DNA of 64,000 bases from Spirochaetaceae bacterium (GCA_002730875.1 PCBI01000012.1:62001-126000); one strand, 5' to 3'. Counted from the first letter of the stretch, positions 1-9,827 are shown. The notes: generated by a model from the sequence alone, not told the origin. Translations and numbers: made by a program.

Positions 1-1437
1 GCCATCATTGTGGGGGCCGGGCGGGCCGGTGAGCAACTGTTCAGGGAATTCAAAAATAATCCCGCCCTGAACATAGGAGTGGTTGGCTTTATCGACGATG
101 AACCCGCACTCAGAGGAAAGTACCTGCATGGAGTTCCCGTATTTGGAGGTATTCCCCGTGTGCCAGAAGTCGTGCGCTTAACTGGCGCTACCGAGATTCT
201 GATAGCAATACCGAGCATAGAAAACAAGAAGATCCGCCAGATTGTCGATCTCTGTGCCGACCTGGGTGTAAGTGTAAAGCGGCTACCCGACCTGAGTAGT
301 TTTGTGACGGGCCGCGTAATTGCCACCCAGCTGAAGTCCGTGAGTCCCGAAGATCTGCTGGGTCGACCACCGGTGGAGCTGAATCGTCAGGCAATGGCCG
401 AGATGCTGGCTGGAAAAAGGGTGCTGGTGACCGGCGCCGGAGGATCCATTGGCGGCGAACTCTGTCGGCAAATTGCCGCTTTTCAGCCAGCCTCCTTGAT
501 ACTGGCCGAAGTGACCGAGCTATTCCTTTACGAAATCGAAAAGGAAATGGCGGAGCTTGCGCCGCGACTACCCATCACTTACTTGATCCAGGATGTGCGA
601 AACAAGAAAGGTGTGGACCGAATGTTTCGTGACCATAGGCCCGAGGTGGTTTTTCATGCGGCCGCCTATAAACACGTTCCGTTAATGGAGGAAAACCCCT
701 GGCAGGCCATCGAAAACAATGTGGGTGGGACCAGGAACGTGGCTTCCGCGGCCGGTTCCTTTGGAGCGGAAAGGTTTGTACTGGTGTCTACTGACAAAGC
801 CGTAAACCCGACGAACGTCATGGGCGCTACCAAGCGAATCTGCGAGATGGTTTGTACCGATCTGCAAATCGATTATCCGGACACCCGCTACATAGCTGTA
901 CGATTCGGAAACGTTCTTGGCAGCACGGGATCCGTGATTCCGCTGTTTCAGAAGCAAATTGAAGCCGGCGGCCCTGTGACCGTTACGCATCCGGACGTGC
1001 GTCGCTATTTCATGTCCATTCCAGAGGCAGTGCAGTTGGTGATGCAGGCCGCGGCCATGGGGGATGGAGGCGAGGTCTTTGTTCTTGAGATGGGCGAGCC
1101 CGTCCGAATTGTGGATCTTGCACGGGAAATGATCGCTTTGTCCGGTTTTATTCCGGACCGTGAAATCCGAATCATCTTCACCGGTTTACGGCCCGGCGAG
1201 AAGCTCTACGAAGAATTGCTAACAGATGCGGAATCCACGGTTGCAACATCGCACCCAGGCGTTCGCATTGCGCGCCTTTCTCGAAATGGTGCAGACTTTC
1301 GCGACCGTCTGGACTCCATCCTGAATACCGGCGCTACTACATCTCGAACCGACCTCATGGAGCAATTGCGTTCCATAGTGCCGGAGTATGGTCCGGCCAT
1401 CGAAGCGAATCGGAAGAGGCTGCGACTCATTCAGTAA
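1..1437 (+). CDS. WbpM/CapD-like UDP-sugar 4,6-dehydratase, 5' end outside window
   Basis: The reading frame is open from the first base, so the N-terminus (normally four membrane segments in this family) lies upstream. The visible part starts with a Rossmann glycine motif (GAGRAG), then has a second NAD(P)-binding motif (TGAGGSIGG, near codons 141-149) and the family signature FHAAAYKHVPLMEENP. The catalytic stretch reads STDKAVNPTNVMGATKR, with Met where FlaA1 has Tyr, the Ser-Met-Lys arrangement known from large WbpM/PglF-type enzymes. Family members convert UDP-GlcNAc to the 4-keto-6-deoxy sugar for O-antigen, capsule or glycoprotein synthesis. The next genes, convergent with it, encode polysaccharide polymerase-like and glycosyltransferase-like membrane proteins, which fits. 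The exact sugar substrate cannot be told. Confidence 0.92.
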   Translation, partial: AIIVGAGRAGEQLFREFKNNPALNIGVVGFIDDEPALRGKYLHGVPVFGGIPRVPEVVRLTGATEILIAIPSIENKKIRQIVDLCADLGVSVKRLPDLSSFVTGRVIATQLKSVSPEDLLGRPPVELNRQAMAEMLAGKRVLVTGAGGSIGGELCRQIAAFQPASLILAEVTELFLYEIEKEMAELAPRLPITYLIQDVRNKKGVDRMFRDHRPEVVFHAAAYKHVPLMEENPWQAIENNVGGTRNVASAAGSFGAERFVLVSTDKAVNPTNVMGATKRICEMVCTDLQIDYPDTRYIAVRFGNVLGSTGSVIPLFQKQIEAGGPVTVTHPDVRRYFMSIPEAVQLVMQAAAMGDGGEVFVLEMGEPVRIVDLAREMIALSGFIPDREIRIIFTGLRPGEKLYEELLTDAESTVATSHPGVRIARLSRNGADFRDRLDSILNTGATTSRTDLMEQLRSIVPEYGPAIEANRKRLRLIQ

Positions 1438-1591
1438 TGGGGGGCACGACGCCGGAGGTGGGCGTATAATGGACTTCCGCCTGCGGCGGCTCAGTCTTTT
1501 TGGCACCTGTTCCATACCCGAGCTATGGACCTCGGAACTTATTCAATTATTACCTTTTTCTTTACGAACTTATTTACTCTAGAATCGCCGG

Positions 1592-3520
1592 TCATTCGTT
1601 GAAATTCTCCAACACATTTGAAGAGCGGACAGGAGCATATCTACAGACTATTCTTGGATCCGGTGGACCGGTCAGGGATTCCCCCGGCGGTTCACATTCA
1701 AAATGCTCTTCCACGATCGCTGATCCATCTCGAATCAAATAGGACCCATCACCAGCCAGCAATGGGTACCGAAAGTCGCCCTGATTGGATTCGTCTTGAA
1801 CAATCGGCTCCAAATGTCCCACATTCTCGAATAGCTGGTGTCGGTGCCGCAGTGTATAGCCGATCCAGAATTGCGTGGCGGCCAAACAGATCACGCTGAT
1901 TGCGATGGCTACTATCCTACCGGGACTCAGAAGGTGAGGCCGATTGGCAGAATCATTTGTAAAAGAGGGTGTACGGTTGTATAGTATTACTGAACCCAGC
2001 ACCGCCAGCCACCAGTTTAATTGAACCACGCGGATGTACCACCATTCTTGAAAGCAGCCATATACTATGATGGCTGCCATTCCAGCCAGAATGATCCTTT
2101 CTGGTAACGGAGCGTCTCCGTTCGTGAAGCGCCTGACAATGAATTCGATCAAATTCTTGAAGACGACCAGGTATAGGCCAAGAATTGCCAGAATCCCTAT
2201 GATTCCATAGCCCACCCCGATCTGAAGTAAAGAGTTATGTGTGCTGGAGTAGGTTCGCTGAAAGCCCTGTGCACGGAGAAGCAGATCATTCCAGAAGCCA
2301 AAGGACTCTGCGCCACCGCCAAAAATAGGGAGGATGTAAATCATTCTCAAGCCAGACTTGAACAGTTCTGCTCTTAGTCCTAGAACGTTTCCCGGTAGGT
2401 CGAACAGTGAAAGGATGGGAACGAGGACGGCGAAGGCTATCACAGAGAAGGCGAAGCAGTTCAAGAGTGTTCTGGATCTGCGTGCCTTGAGACCAGTGAT
2501 CCAAAAAGCGAAGATAAACATTGCCGTAGAAAGCAATCCCGCTCTGGCCCCGATTACTAATTGCACATAGACGAAAACTCCAAAGAGCAGAACGAGTGGC
2601 AGCCGTAGTTTATGAACGGGAGTCGTCCGGTTTCCGCGATGTATGGCCACAGAGATTCCTGCCAGTGGCAGGCAGGAAACCAGGTATATGGAAAGCCAGC
2701 TGCGGTTCCAGAATAGCGAATTCGGTGAGCTGTCTAGAACCGGGCTCAACCATGATAGCACCTGAAAATGGCTATTGCTACGCTCGACGTAGCCGGCAAT
2801 TCGGATGTGCATTTTATCCAGGGTATTGGCTACCCCGGGAATCCATATTTCCAGAAGCGCGACCGACAGAACAATTACCGGTCCAATTAGCAATCCAGAT
2901 GCTACCAGCTTTCGCATGCTATTTCCGGATAATTCCAGGTCGGAGTAACCTCTCCCGACGCTGTAACACATGGCACATCCGAGCAGGCCGATAAGTACAG
3001 AATAATGGGGTAACCAGTCTCGACTGCTCAAAAAATGGAAAGGCTGGGTCTTATAGCCTTCGAAGGACTCGATTAGGAAATAGGCCCCCGAAAACGAGAG
3101 AATCGATAGTAGAAGAGTAACCCAAAAAACCAGAGTTCCGATATCTCTGCCGCTCTTTACGTTGGCGGACTTACGCAGATTAGATAGGAGGATCCAGAAG
3201 GGCGTCTGAAGCAGAGCCAGATTGTAGACTTCCACGAAGCGGCCCCCCGGGTGGTTTCCGAAGAAGGGACCGGTGGCTGCCAGAAGTATCAGTCCGGGCC
3301 ATATTCCGCGGTACGTCATCAGGGCCACCGCAAAAAGGTAGCATGAGAATATCAGGAAGTCGCGGACCGAATAGAAGGAATTCATCCCGATCCATGCTGT
3401 AAAGATGAATGCAAGTGGAGCCACTACAAGTATCCATTGCCAGGTGCGAGCTCTTCCTACGAATCCCATAGACGATCTCAATTTCGGTTCGCGCAGGGAG
3501 GGCTGGTATTCTTCACCCAT
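1592..3520 (-). CDS. O-antigen ligase/polymerase family membrane protein
   Basis: A 642-residue polytopic membrane protein with about a dozen hydrophobic segments. The stretch THNSLLQIGVGYGIIG (His near residue 428) after a long extracytoplasmic loop is the usual Wzy_C/O-antigen ligase signature, and GARAGLLS near residue 324 fits the conserved Arg-containing helix. The last 100 residues after a final membrane segment are hydrophilic and probably periplasmic. Ligases of this family move polymerised glycan from undecaprenyl carrier to lipid A core; polymerases join repeat units; sequence alone does not separate the two. It lies at the promoter-distal end of a minus-strand membrane-protein cluster (7307 to 1592) and converges on the dehydratase gene. 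It is longer than most family members (about 400-450), mainly through the C-terminal tail. Confidence 0.8.
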   Translation of the reverse strand: MGEEYQPSLREPKLRSSMGFVGRARTWQWILVVAPLAFIFTAWIGMNSFYSVRDFLIFSCYLFAVALMTYRGIWPGLILLAATGPFFGNHPGGRFVEVYNLALLQTPFWILLSNLRKSANVKSGRDIGTLVFWVTLLLSILSFSGAYFLIESFEGYKTQPFHFLSSRDWLPHYSVLIGLLGCAMCYSVGRGYSDLELSGNSMRKLVASGLLIGPVIVLSVALLEIWIPGVANTLDKMHIRIAGYVERSNSHFQVLSWLSPVLDSSPNSLFWNRSWLSIYLVSCLPLAGISVAIHRGNRTTPVHKLRLPLVLLFGVFVYVQLVIGARAGLLSTAMFIFAFWITGLKARRSRTLLNCFAFSVIAFAVLVPILSLFDLPGNVLGLRAELFKSGLRMIYILPIFGGGAESFGFWNDLLLRAQGFQRTYSSTHNSLLQIGVGYGIIGILAILGLYLVVFKNLIEFIVRRFTNGDAPLPERIILAGMAAIIVYGCFQEWWYIRVVQLNWWLAVLGSVILYNRTPSFTNDSANRPHLLSPGRIVAIAISVICLAATQFWIGYTLRHRHQLFENVGHLEPIVQDESNQGDFRYPLLAGDGSYLIRDGSAIVEEHFECEPPGESLTGPPDPRIVCRYAPVRSSNVLENFNE

Positions 3521-3641
3521 CGCATTGCGATTATTGGGCGGCTTGTACCCAGGAAATTGCTATCAAGGATACCTGGATGAACCTCATGGACGGCGAACAT
3601 ACTTATCTTGCTTTCCCTGAGCAGGACTGTCATCTCTGGTC

Positions 3642-4964
3642 TCATCCGGGACTACCTGGAAAGAGCTTCTGTCTAAGAAAGCCAATGCTTCGGAAGCTCT
3701 TGCTGTTCCTTCTGTAATGACTGAATGCCCGCGACAGCAGAATTGCGGTCAGCAGAAAGATACTGAGTAGATGGATAAAGGGCAGAATGATGGCAAGCTC
3801 CTGAATCGAGTATCCCCTGAGCAGTATGGAAGAAATGAACGTTCGTACCACCTCTGTGTCTGCCCAAAGTGTGAGTACCAGTGAAAATGAAAACACTACT
3901 CTCAATACGGGACGATGCCAGATCCGGCGCATCGCATCCGCGAAAAAGGGGAAGAAAATCATCAGGTAATGATTCCAGAAAATATTCATATACGCCGGCG
4001 GAATCATCAGTATGGCTAATCTTCGTAATGAAGGGTTCGTAGTTAAGAGGGCAAACAACCCCAGAGCCAGAAGCAAGGGCACCCTGATGATTTTGGATAG
4101 CATGGCCGGCGTTTCAGGTGCAGGCGTCCAGCCAAAGTGATTCATCCAATCCCCGAAGCTGAGTTTGTGAATGAAGGCGGCCAGACTCAAATTGTTATAG
4201 GAGAGGATTGATATCTTGCTGTGATCGGCGACGAGTCTTACAAAGTTACTCATTTCTTCGGGCCACAATACCCACTGAAAGGCCAACAGTGCTCCAAGAG
4301 AGAGTAACAGTATACCGGTCAGTCGCTTTCGCATGGCTGTCATGGGGTAAAGCAGCAGGACGGCGGCCCAGGGCTTTAGGAGCACGGCGAGAATGAACAA
4401 TAAGACTGCAATAAGTCTCTTGTCCCGCCCTGATGCAACGAAGAAAGCCGGGATAAGGAACGCGAGAAACTCAATATTCTGGCCAAGACGAAAGCTATCC
4501 ACTACCGCATCGCTCAAGCACATGGTCCCGATTAACAAGGCCCCTCCGCCGAGATTTCCGGGCCAGCGAGAAGCGATGGATGTAAAAAAGTACGCCAGGC
4601 AAGGAATCTTAAGGAGGATGAAAAGCACTTTGAATTGATAGAAATTTAGCAGAAGCGCAAAAGGCATCACGAGCCACAAGTAGGCGGGCATATACACAAA
4701 TGTGGTCTCTGCTCCTCGATCGCTCATGAGTCTCTTTTCAAGAGCTATCCATTCTGGTGCTCTGATGACCCCATAAGCGCTATTTCGATATATGGAGGAT
4801 CCGTTGCCTTGCCAGAGGAGGTGAGCGGCGATGTAGGTCGGGGCCAGATCGATTTGTTGCTCCAGGTCGATACCCTTGCGAGCATTGGAAACTAGCAATA
4901 GAGCGGCTGCAAAGAAAAACAGCGGCAGAGTAAGTCTTCTCCTGCTACGTGTACTATTATCCAT
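3642..4964 (-). CDS. GT87-like (DUF2029) membrane glycosyltransferase
   Basis: A 440-residue protein with about ten hydrophobic segments. The N-terminal part has the pattern of the GT87/DUF2029 family: an Asp after the first membrane helix (QIDLAPTYIAA), a short region with LLWQGNGSSIY, then FVYMPAYLWLVMPFALLL, resembling the family's Y-x-P-x-x-x-x-x-x-P element. Members use polyprenyl-phosphate sugars to glycosylate lipid or glycan acceptors outside the cytoplasmic membrane. It sits two bases from the upstream 187-residue gene and is probably co-transcribed with it and the O-antigen ligase-like genes. The donor and acceptor are unknown. The family assignment is by motif memory only. Confidence 0.65.
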   Translation of the reverse strand: MDNSTRSRRRLTLPLFFFAAALLLVSNARKGIDLEQQIDLAPTYIAAHLLWQGNGSSIYRNSAYGVIRAPEWIALEKRLMSDRGAETTFVYMPAYLWLVMPFALLLNFYQFKVLFILLKIPCLAYFFTSIASRWPGNLGGGALLIGTMCLSDAVVDSFRLGQNIEFLAFLIPAFFVASGRDKRLIAVLLFILAVLLKPWAAVLLLYPMTAMRKRLTGILLLSLGALLAFQWVLWPEEMSNFVRLVADHSKISILSYNNLSLAAFIHKLSFGDWMNHFGWTPAPETPAMLSKIIRVPLLLALGLFALLTTNPSLRRLAILMIPPAYMNIFWNHYLMIFFPFFADAMRRIWHRPVLRVVFSFSLVLTLWADTEVVRTFISSILLRGYSIQELAIILPFIHLLSIFLLTAILLSRAFSHYRRNSKSFRSIGFLRQKLFPGSPG

Positions 4965-4966
4965 CT

Positions 4967-5530
4967 CTATTCTCCACTTCCCTCAAGTCGACAGGGAGTT
5001 ATTCTCTGGATAATCTCCCGAGACATCTGCTCTAGCTGCTGCATTTCCTTCCTCGCATCGAGGCGCGCCATAAAATGAAGCGAGAGGTCAATATGGAGCA
5101 CTAACTGTTCGTCCGAATCGTTGTAATGGCGAAAACTCGTCACAACATTATAACGAGAAGAAAGAGAGTTCTGCCAGAACCGGTAACCGTGGTATGCAGG
5201 GTTCCGGAGCAATGGTGCCGGGGCCAGGGATTCACCATGACCGGGGAGGAGAAGGTGAGTTCTATACGCGGTTTCTTCGAAAAACAGCGCATCATCACCC
5301 CGGGCTTCGGGCACAAGAAGACGGCCCGGATCTTGACCGTCCGCAATTAGAAAAGCTTTGGCTACAGTGGAACCGTCAATGCAATCTATCAGGGAGTGTT
5401 CTTCTGCAAGATAGGTGGAGGAGATGTGGGAAATGCTTGGCCTCAGCATGTTTTCGACGACGGTGAAACATACCAGCAAAAAGAAAAGAAAGGCTATTGT
5501 TGAAGCGGGCTCCTTGTATCTGGTGGGCAT
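4967..5530 (-). CDS. Unrecognised single-pass membrane protein in polysaccharide cluster
   Basis: A 187-residue protein with one hydrophobic segment near the N-terminus (TIAFLFFLLVCFTVVENML) and a hydrophilic remainder that would face the periplasm. It has two cysteines in the predicted outer part, one near residue 50 (SLIDCIDG) and one near the C-terminus (ITPCRLEG), which could form a disulfide. No family is recognised. It is packed between two polysaccharide membrane proteins with 2- and 4-base gaps, so an accessory role in glycan export or polymer-length control is possible, but that is inference from position only. Confidence 0.6.
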   Translation of the reverse strand: MPTRYKEPASTIAFLFFLLVCFTVVENMLRPSISHISSTYLAEEHSLIDCIDGSTVAKAFLIADGQDPGRLLVPEARGDDALFFEETAYRTHLLLPGHGESLAPAPLLRNPAYHGYRFWQNSLSSRYNVVTSFRHYNDSDEQLVLHIDLSLHFMARLDARKEMQQLEQMSREIIQRITPCRLEGSGE

Positions 5531-5534
5531 CCTA

Positions 5535-6791
5535 TTATGAGCTCCTATTAGCGTTATGGTTGCTGGTATAGGTCTGGAACGGGTTTAGCCTCAGCCAAAA
5601 GGCATCTTTGCGAGCAGCCCAAAATCCGAAAAGGATCATCTGTGCAGGAAAATGAGAAAAGTCATCTATAAGTAGCCAGGAAAGCGCAATAAGAAAGAAG
5701 AGGTAGTCTTTCAGTAGCGACTTCACGATTACAAGTCCTGCCAGCATCAGTGTCATGAATACAACGCCAAATTCCAGCGTCAGCCCTGCGAAGGCATTGT
5801 GCAAATGAGTGTGGCAGTGGAAAAAGCCTGCTGCACATAGCTGGAAGCTATCATAATAATCGAATTGGGATGTTACCTTTTGGAATGGCCCGCTAAAATA
5901 AATAGTGTGCTGAGTTCCGGGACCCATACCCAATGGGTAATCGGTGATCAAATCCCAGGCAGTCATCAAGAAATCCATGCGATACTGTAGACTGGTCGCA
6001 TTTGTAAAAGCTTCGAAAAGCAGAAGATCGGATAACAACAGTAGAGTGGCGACTACTCCAAGGGCCGGTAAAGCTGTCCATCGGAGATGGTAAAAAAACA
6101 GCAATCCATAGGACAGCGCTATTAGGATAGCGCCGGCACCCGAACGAAGCCAGAAAAAAGCTCCAAAATCCAGGATCACGATGGTCAGGAATAGCGCAGC
6201 ACGAAGCTTATGGCTCCGAAGGGAGCAAACCAAAGTCCACTTAAAGGGAATCAAAAGAAATACCAGGAAGGCATGAATATTCTGATTGTCCAGGCCGTTC
6301 AGAAAGAGGTTGTTTCTGTCTGTATCCAGCAGCTGTCCAATGGCCGGCCGGGTGTATTCGGACATGATAAAAGTCAATGGTACCAAGATCGTGTAGAATA
6401 AACCAGCCAGACCTATCCTCTGAAGCCACAAGGTGGGAATCTCCGGGCCCATCACGAATCCGAGAAGGAATAATAGGAGCGGTAGAATCCGCGGGGCACC
6501 CCAGTAACCGTGCACTGTGAACAGTGGCAAGAACAGAACAAGGGTCAAGGATAGAAATCCCCAGAACAGTCGCCTTGGCCGGGATCGGACACTTTTCCAC
6601 CGGACTCTTAGCAGGAAAAGAAGAGTACCGCAAAACAGAAAAGAAAGAAGCAGCTCGAATCGCCAAAGGTCCTTGCTGATAAAAGCAATATATCCGCTAC
6701 CAAGAAGGAATACCAAGAATAGGAGCACCGACGCTACCGTGACTCCCGGGTTGCTCCTCGCAGGGATAGGCTCTGATTTTTCGAACCGCAC
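5535..6791 (-). CDS. Second O-antigen polymerase/ligase-like membrane protein
   Basis: A 418-residue protein with roughly ten membrane helices. The stretch CHTHLHNAFAGLTLEFGVVF in the second half has the H-N-x-x-x-x-x-x-x-x-G spacing typical of O-antigen ligase/polymerase proteins, preceded by an extracytoplasmic segment containing the YRMDFLMTAWDLITDYPLGMG element common to the family. It is followed after four bases by the 187-residue membrane gene. Two such proteins in one cluster suggest separate polymerase and ligase roles, which cannot be assigned from sequence. The start at 6791 is taken because the protein begins with a short charged segment before the first helix; an alternative start further upstream is not excluded. 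Confidence 0.72.
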   Translation of the reverse strand: MRFEKSEPIPARSNPGVTVASVLLFLVFLLGSGYIAFISKDLWRFELLLSFLFCGTLLFLLRVRWKSVRSRPRRLFWGFLSLTLVLFLPLFTVHGYWGAPRILPLLLFLLGFVMGPEIPTLWLQRIGLAGLFYTILVPLTFIMSEYTRPAIGQLLDTDRNNLFLNGLDNQNIHAFLVFLLIPFKWTLVCSLRSHKLRAALFLTIVILDFGAFFWLRSGAGAILIALSYGLLFFYHLRWTALPALGVVATLLLLSDLLLFEAFTNATSLQYRMDFLMTAWDLITDYPLGMGPGTQHTIYFSGPFQKVTSQFDYYDSFQLCAAGFFHCHTHLHNAFAGLTLEFGVVFMTLMLAGLVIVKSLLKDYLFFLIALSWLLIDDFSHFPAQMILFGFWAARKDAFWLRLNPFQTYTSNHNANRSS

Positions 6792-6980
6792 TGATCAATT
6801 CGTGAGTACGGCTTCTCTGTCGTCTAGCAATTCCCGAAAGCGCTTGTTTCCTGAGCTCGTAATGACAACTCCAGCCGTAGACCGGGCTCATGTCCTTTCC
6901 CAGCCGCCATCGTCCACCAATTGCTGCACTTAGGCGGGCCGCATCGTCCATAAACACCCGTCCATCCCTTCTCTCGGAGC

Positions 6981-7307
6981 TCAGCTAAACATATGCGTTT
7001 TTGTAGCCAGCGGAATAATCAGCACCGCCGCATTCAGAACGATAGCTCCTGTAGCAGGGAGTCCCTTTTCCTGGATGAAGCCAACAATACCCAGAATCAG
7101 ACCGATTCCGCAGATTACAGCCATGGCAATTCCCTGCATATCCGAGGCCGCTTCGTAGGACTGCCACAGCTGCCGGTCCAGATCGCTGGAGGGGTCCATC
7201 ATCTCAAAAAAGGCCCTTTCATTGGGATGGGTTTCCGCCAGATGGTAGACACCGATGCACAGACCTGTTATCCCCAGAATCAGAGAGGCTATTGTTAGTT
7301 TATCCAT
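6981..7307 (-). CDS. Small three-helix membrane protein
   Basis: A 108-residue protein with three hydrophobic segments (LTIASLILGITGLCIGVYHL, AMAVICGIGLILGIVGFI, ATGAIVLNAAVLIIPLA) separated by a short acidic loop. Its glycine-rich helices resemble the general DUF4190-like small membrane protein pattern, without a firm family match. The start at ATG 7307 is chosen over a longer upstream frame because a GGGAG sequence lies about eight bases before it. It is the first gene of the minus-strand membrane cluster, but 189 bp separate it from the next gene, so it may be transcribed alone. Confidence 0.6.
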   Translation of the reverse strand: MDKLTIASLILGITGLCIGVYHLAETHPNERAFFEMMDPSSDLDRQLWQSYEAASDMQGIAMAVICGIGLILGIVGFIQEKGLPATGAIVLNAAVLIIPLATKTHMFS

Positions 7308-7567
7308 CACTCTACTCCCTCGAACTCTATTTCTCGAAACCTTCATCCGGGGCGGATGAAGCGCAACAAAGGTGGCGAAATTCTAAGGTACCGGATATCG
7401 GATTTCAAGAAAAAAGCCACCGTTCTGGCCGTTTGCCTGGTCCGGCGGTATACATTTTTAGTTGCAAAAGCGTACCAAAGACATGTTGTAATTTCATACA
7501 GAAATCCAGGTCAACCAGCGGGTGCCTGAGTCGACCTGGATTGTACCGTCACAGTATCTACCACTCC

Positions 7568-8554
7568 ATGAAAGCAGTTAAGATCAGATCTAATAGTCAG
7601 CGGCTCCGAAAATCCATAAAAGCCCTGGCCTGCACCATTGCATTTTCTTTTCTAGCCAGTCACTGTCAGGTGCAAAGCGGCGAGAAGGATGAAACGCTGG
7701 AGCTGGCCTTTCTGGCCACGGTGCTGAACGGATGCACCGCCAATTCTATCGTTGCTGTAACCTCATCCCGGACCGTTTACGAAGGAACATCCCCGGATTC
7801 TCTGGCAGTCAATCCAGAGCTTTCCGGCTTCTCGGGCAGCCTGCCCTACCACGCTTCTGTCTCCACCGATGGTCAATGGCTTGCGCTAAACGTCCTCAAT
7901 GCCCCGGCTTCCGCTTTGCCTGGAGTGCTGCTTTTTTCCAGTGGAACGGGTCGTTGGGCCTTGCAGGGCTCTTTGCCGAACAACGGATGGGATCTCCGCT
8001 TCTTTCGGTTCTCCGGTCCGAGTTCCGGTCATTTGAGCATCGGGACCGGTTCCACCTACCGGGTGCACACTGCAGACGTTTCCGGCAATACGAGCCTGGT
8101 ATTCGATTATCCGGAGGTGAGCTATGGTCCTTACGGCACAACCTCCGGGCGAATTCTGTTTGCCTCACCTTCGTTGGGCATTGGCGATATTGGTCTCTAC
8201 GACTATTCCAATGGAGTCATTGGCCCGCTCTTCGAAGAGGCCTCACAGGATGTAAGCTGGTTTACGGCCAGCCCGGATGGCTCTGTGATTGCCTACCTGG
8301 TGAGCGGTGTCGAAAACAGGGTCTTCGTGCAATCGCCGCTGGGCATTCAGAGCTTCACAACGGCGGAACTGAACCTTACCTCGGGTCCAGGGGCCTTTGA
8401 TCTCACCGATGACGGCCGCTTTCTGGTTTCAGCCGATAGCGGAGGGAATCTCTATTCTATGGACCTGACCACAGGAAAGCGTGAATTCCACTTCACCGGG
8501 ATCGCCGAACCAGTAGAAACCCTGGATGTGCCCTGCGGATTGCCGGGCCTTTAA
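7568..8554 (+). CDS. Lipoprotein with propeller-like repeats
   Basis: A 328-residue protein with a basic N-terminus, a hydrophobic stretch and a lipobox ending in LASHC, so it should be lipidated. The mature part has repeated short blocks of the type TDGQWLALN, SPDGSVIAYLVSG and TDDGRFLVSADSGGNLYSM, resembling WD40-like or TolB-like beta-propeller blades. No enzyme motif is visible. The open frame extends upstream to 7292, but the upstream part is not signal-like, and ATG 7568 gives a clean signal peptide; that start is preferred. The neighbours are transcribed away from it or converge on it. The function is unknown; surface or periplasmic location is inferred. Confidence 0.7.
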   Translation: MKAVKIRSNSQRLRKSIKALACTIAFSFLASHCQVQSGEKDETLELAFLATVLNGCTANSIVAVTSSRTVYEGTSPDSLAVNPELSGFSGSLPYHASVSTDGQWLALNVLNAPASALPGVLLFSSGTGRWALQGSLPNNGWDLRFFRFSGPSSGHLSIGTGSTYRVHTADVSGNTSLVFDYPEVSYGPYGTTSGRILFASPSLGIGDIGLYDYSNGVIGPLFEEASQDVSWFTASPDGSVIAYLVSGVENRVFVQSPLGIQSFTTAELNLTSGPGAFDLTDDGRFLVSADSGGNLYSMDLTTGKREFHFTGIAEPVETLDVPCGLPGL

Positions 8555-8750
8555 GTGTAAGCTAAAGGCCCAGGTCGCCTATGTCCGGATAGTTGGTCGC
8601 TCCTCAGAAATCGGATCGTTAACTCAGAACAATAGCGTTAACTATAGCGACAAACAATGGCCAGGTTAAGAACTGTTGCCGAAAGCTCAGGCCTGGCTGC
8701 AGTGGATTTCGGAGCCAACCAAACCGACATCGCTTGTTGTGGGAGACGAA

Positions 8751-9827
8751 TTACTCGGACGTGGAGAATCGCATTCCAAAAGTTAGCATAAAACGTAAGT
8801 CATGTCTGTCCGATTCCAGTACACTGGCATCTCGAAGCAAGGCCCGGTATCCCGCTTCCGGACTACCAAAGTAGAAGCCATTTAGATCGCGGGCCAGAAA
8901 ATGAATTCCCTCTACTTTGAGCGAAAGAAAGACCGAAGCATTACCTTTCTGCGTCCGGGTACTGTGGGGGCGAAGAGAGCCTGAACCAGGGTCCGATGGG
9001 GGGGCCGGTCGCGGCTGTGCAGAAGAATCTGATGAAACATCAGTAATGGGAAAAACGATTCTTAGCTCCAGGGAGCGCACGTCTGCCAGGGTATCCACCC
9101 TGAATTCTTCGTAAAGCGCCGTCAGGCCCGATTCGAAAGCGAAGTCGAAGCTCGTTCCACTGCCTCTTAAGTAGCCGGGGGTCCACAGTGACCAGCCAGG
9201 CTCGATCTGGATTTCGAAGGGCCCAACATTGTAGGCGAAGAGGATCCACATATGAAACGATATCCATTTGCGCTCATAGCTACGAAAGGCAAAGACGCCT
9301 GGACCGGCAGGAAGGGAGAAGGATTCGTAACCAAAGTCTTCCTGTCGGAATCGAGAGCCCAGGAAGGGAGTAAAGTTCCAGCCTTCCTTACTACGAAATT
9401 CGTAGCCAATGGCCGCCTCACCCTGGTAGGCGGCCATGTTGCTCAGTGTTCCGGTTTGCGCCGAGAAGAGTGCAGTGTCAGGATGCCATACAGCCCCCTG
9501 ATTGCTTCGGTCGTTTGGAGGAGAATCGTATACCTCGCCGGACAATCGAAATCGAGCTTTCCAGCTTTTCCATGATAGCTGGTACAGTAGCGCTGGTTCG
9601 TAGATCGTAATCGGCCCGGCGTTTTCGATGCCGACTACCTCGCCCGTCCCGGGAAATCTTTCCCGGGAGCGATATACATCCAGCAGGGAACTCTTGAGGC
9701 CTCCCATTCCCAGGCTCAGTTCCATTTCTGCAGTGGGACCTACGGCCCGGGCGCTTCCGGTGGCTGCTATTAGAAGCAGAAATGTAAGTATAGTACCAGG
9801 CACCTGGCTGGTTCGCTTTGGTTCCAC
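8751..9827 (-). CDS. Predicted outer-membrane protein
   Basis: A 358-residue protein with an N-terminal signal peptide (hydrophobic stretch ILTFLLLIAATGSARA with an Ala-x-Ala-like end). The mature part alternates aromatic and polar residues in many short blocks (for example YQLSWKSWKARFRLSGEV and WISFHMWILFAYNVG), the pattern of transmembrane beta-strands. A Pro/Ser-rich insert lies near residue 270. No named family is recognised. It is separated by 279 bp from a divergently oriented beta-barrel-like gene. An outer-membrane location is likely; the role is unknown. Confidence 0.62.
   Translation of the reverse strand: MEPKRTSQVPGTILTFLLLIAATGSARAVGPTAEMELSLGMGGLKSSLLDVYRSRERFPGTGEVVGIENAGPITIYEPALLYQLSWKSWKARFRLSGEVYDSPPNDRSNQGAVWHPDTALFSAQTGTLSNMAAYQGEAAIGYEFRSKEGWNFTPFLGSRFRQEDFGYESFSLPAGPGVFAFRSYERKWISFHMWILFAYNVGPFEIQIEPGWSLWTPGYLRGSGTSFDFAFESGLTALYEEFRVDTLADVRSLELRIVFPITDVSSDSSAQPRPAPPSDPGSGSLRPHSTRTQKGNASVFLSLKVEGIHFLARDLNGFYFGSPEAGYRALLRDASVLESDRHDLRFMLTFGMRFSTSE

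Noticed and set aside
6697..6951. Possible small minus-strand gene overlapping the start of the polymerase-like gene
   Set aside because: It overlaps the 5' end of a better supported gene, and the best purine-rich site is too far (about 14 bases) from its ATG.
7732..8400. 222-residue open frame in another frame of the lipoprotein gene
   Set aside because: It lies fully inside the lipoprotein frame that has a signal peptide and propeller-like motifs; its residues are Arg/Cys-rich and shadow-like.
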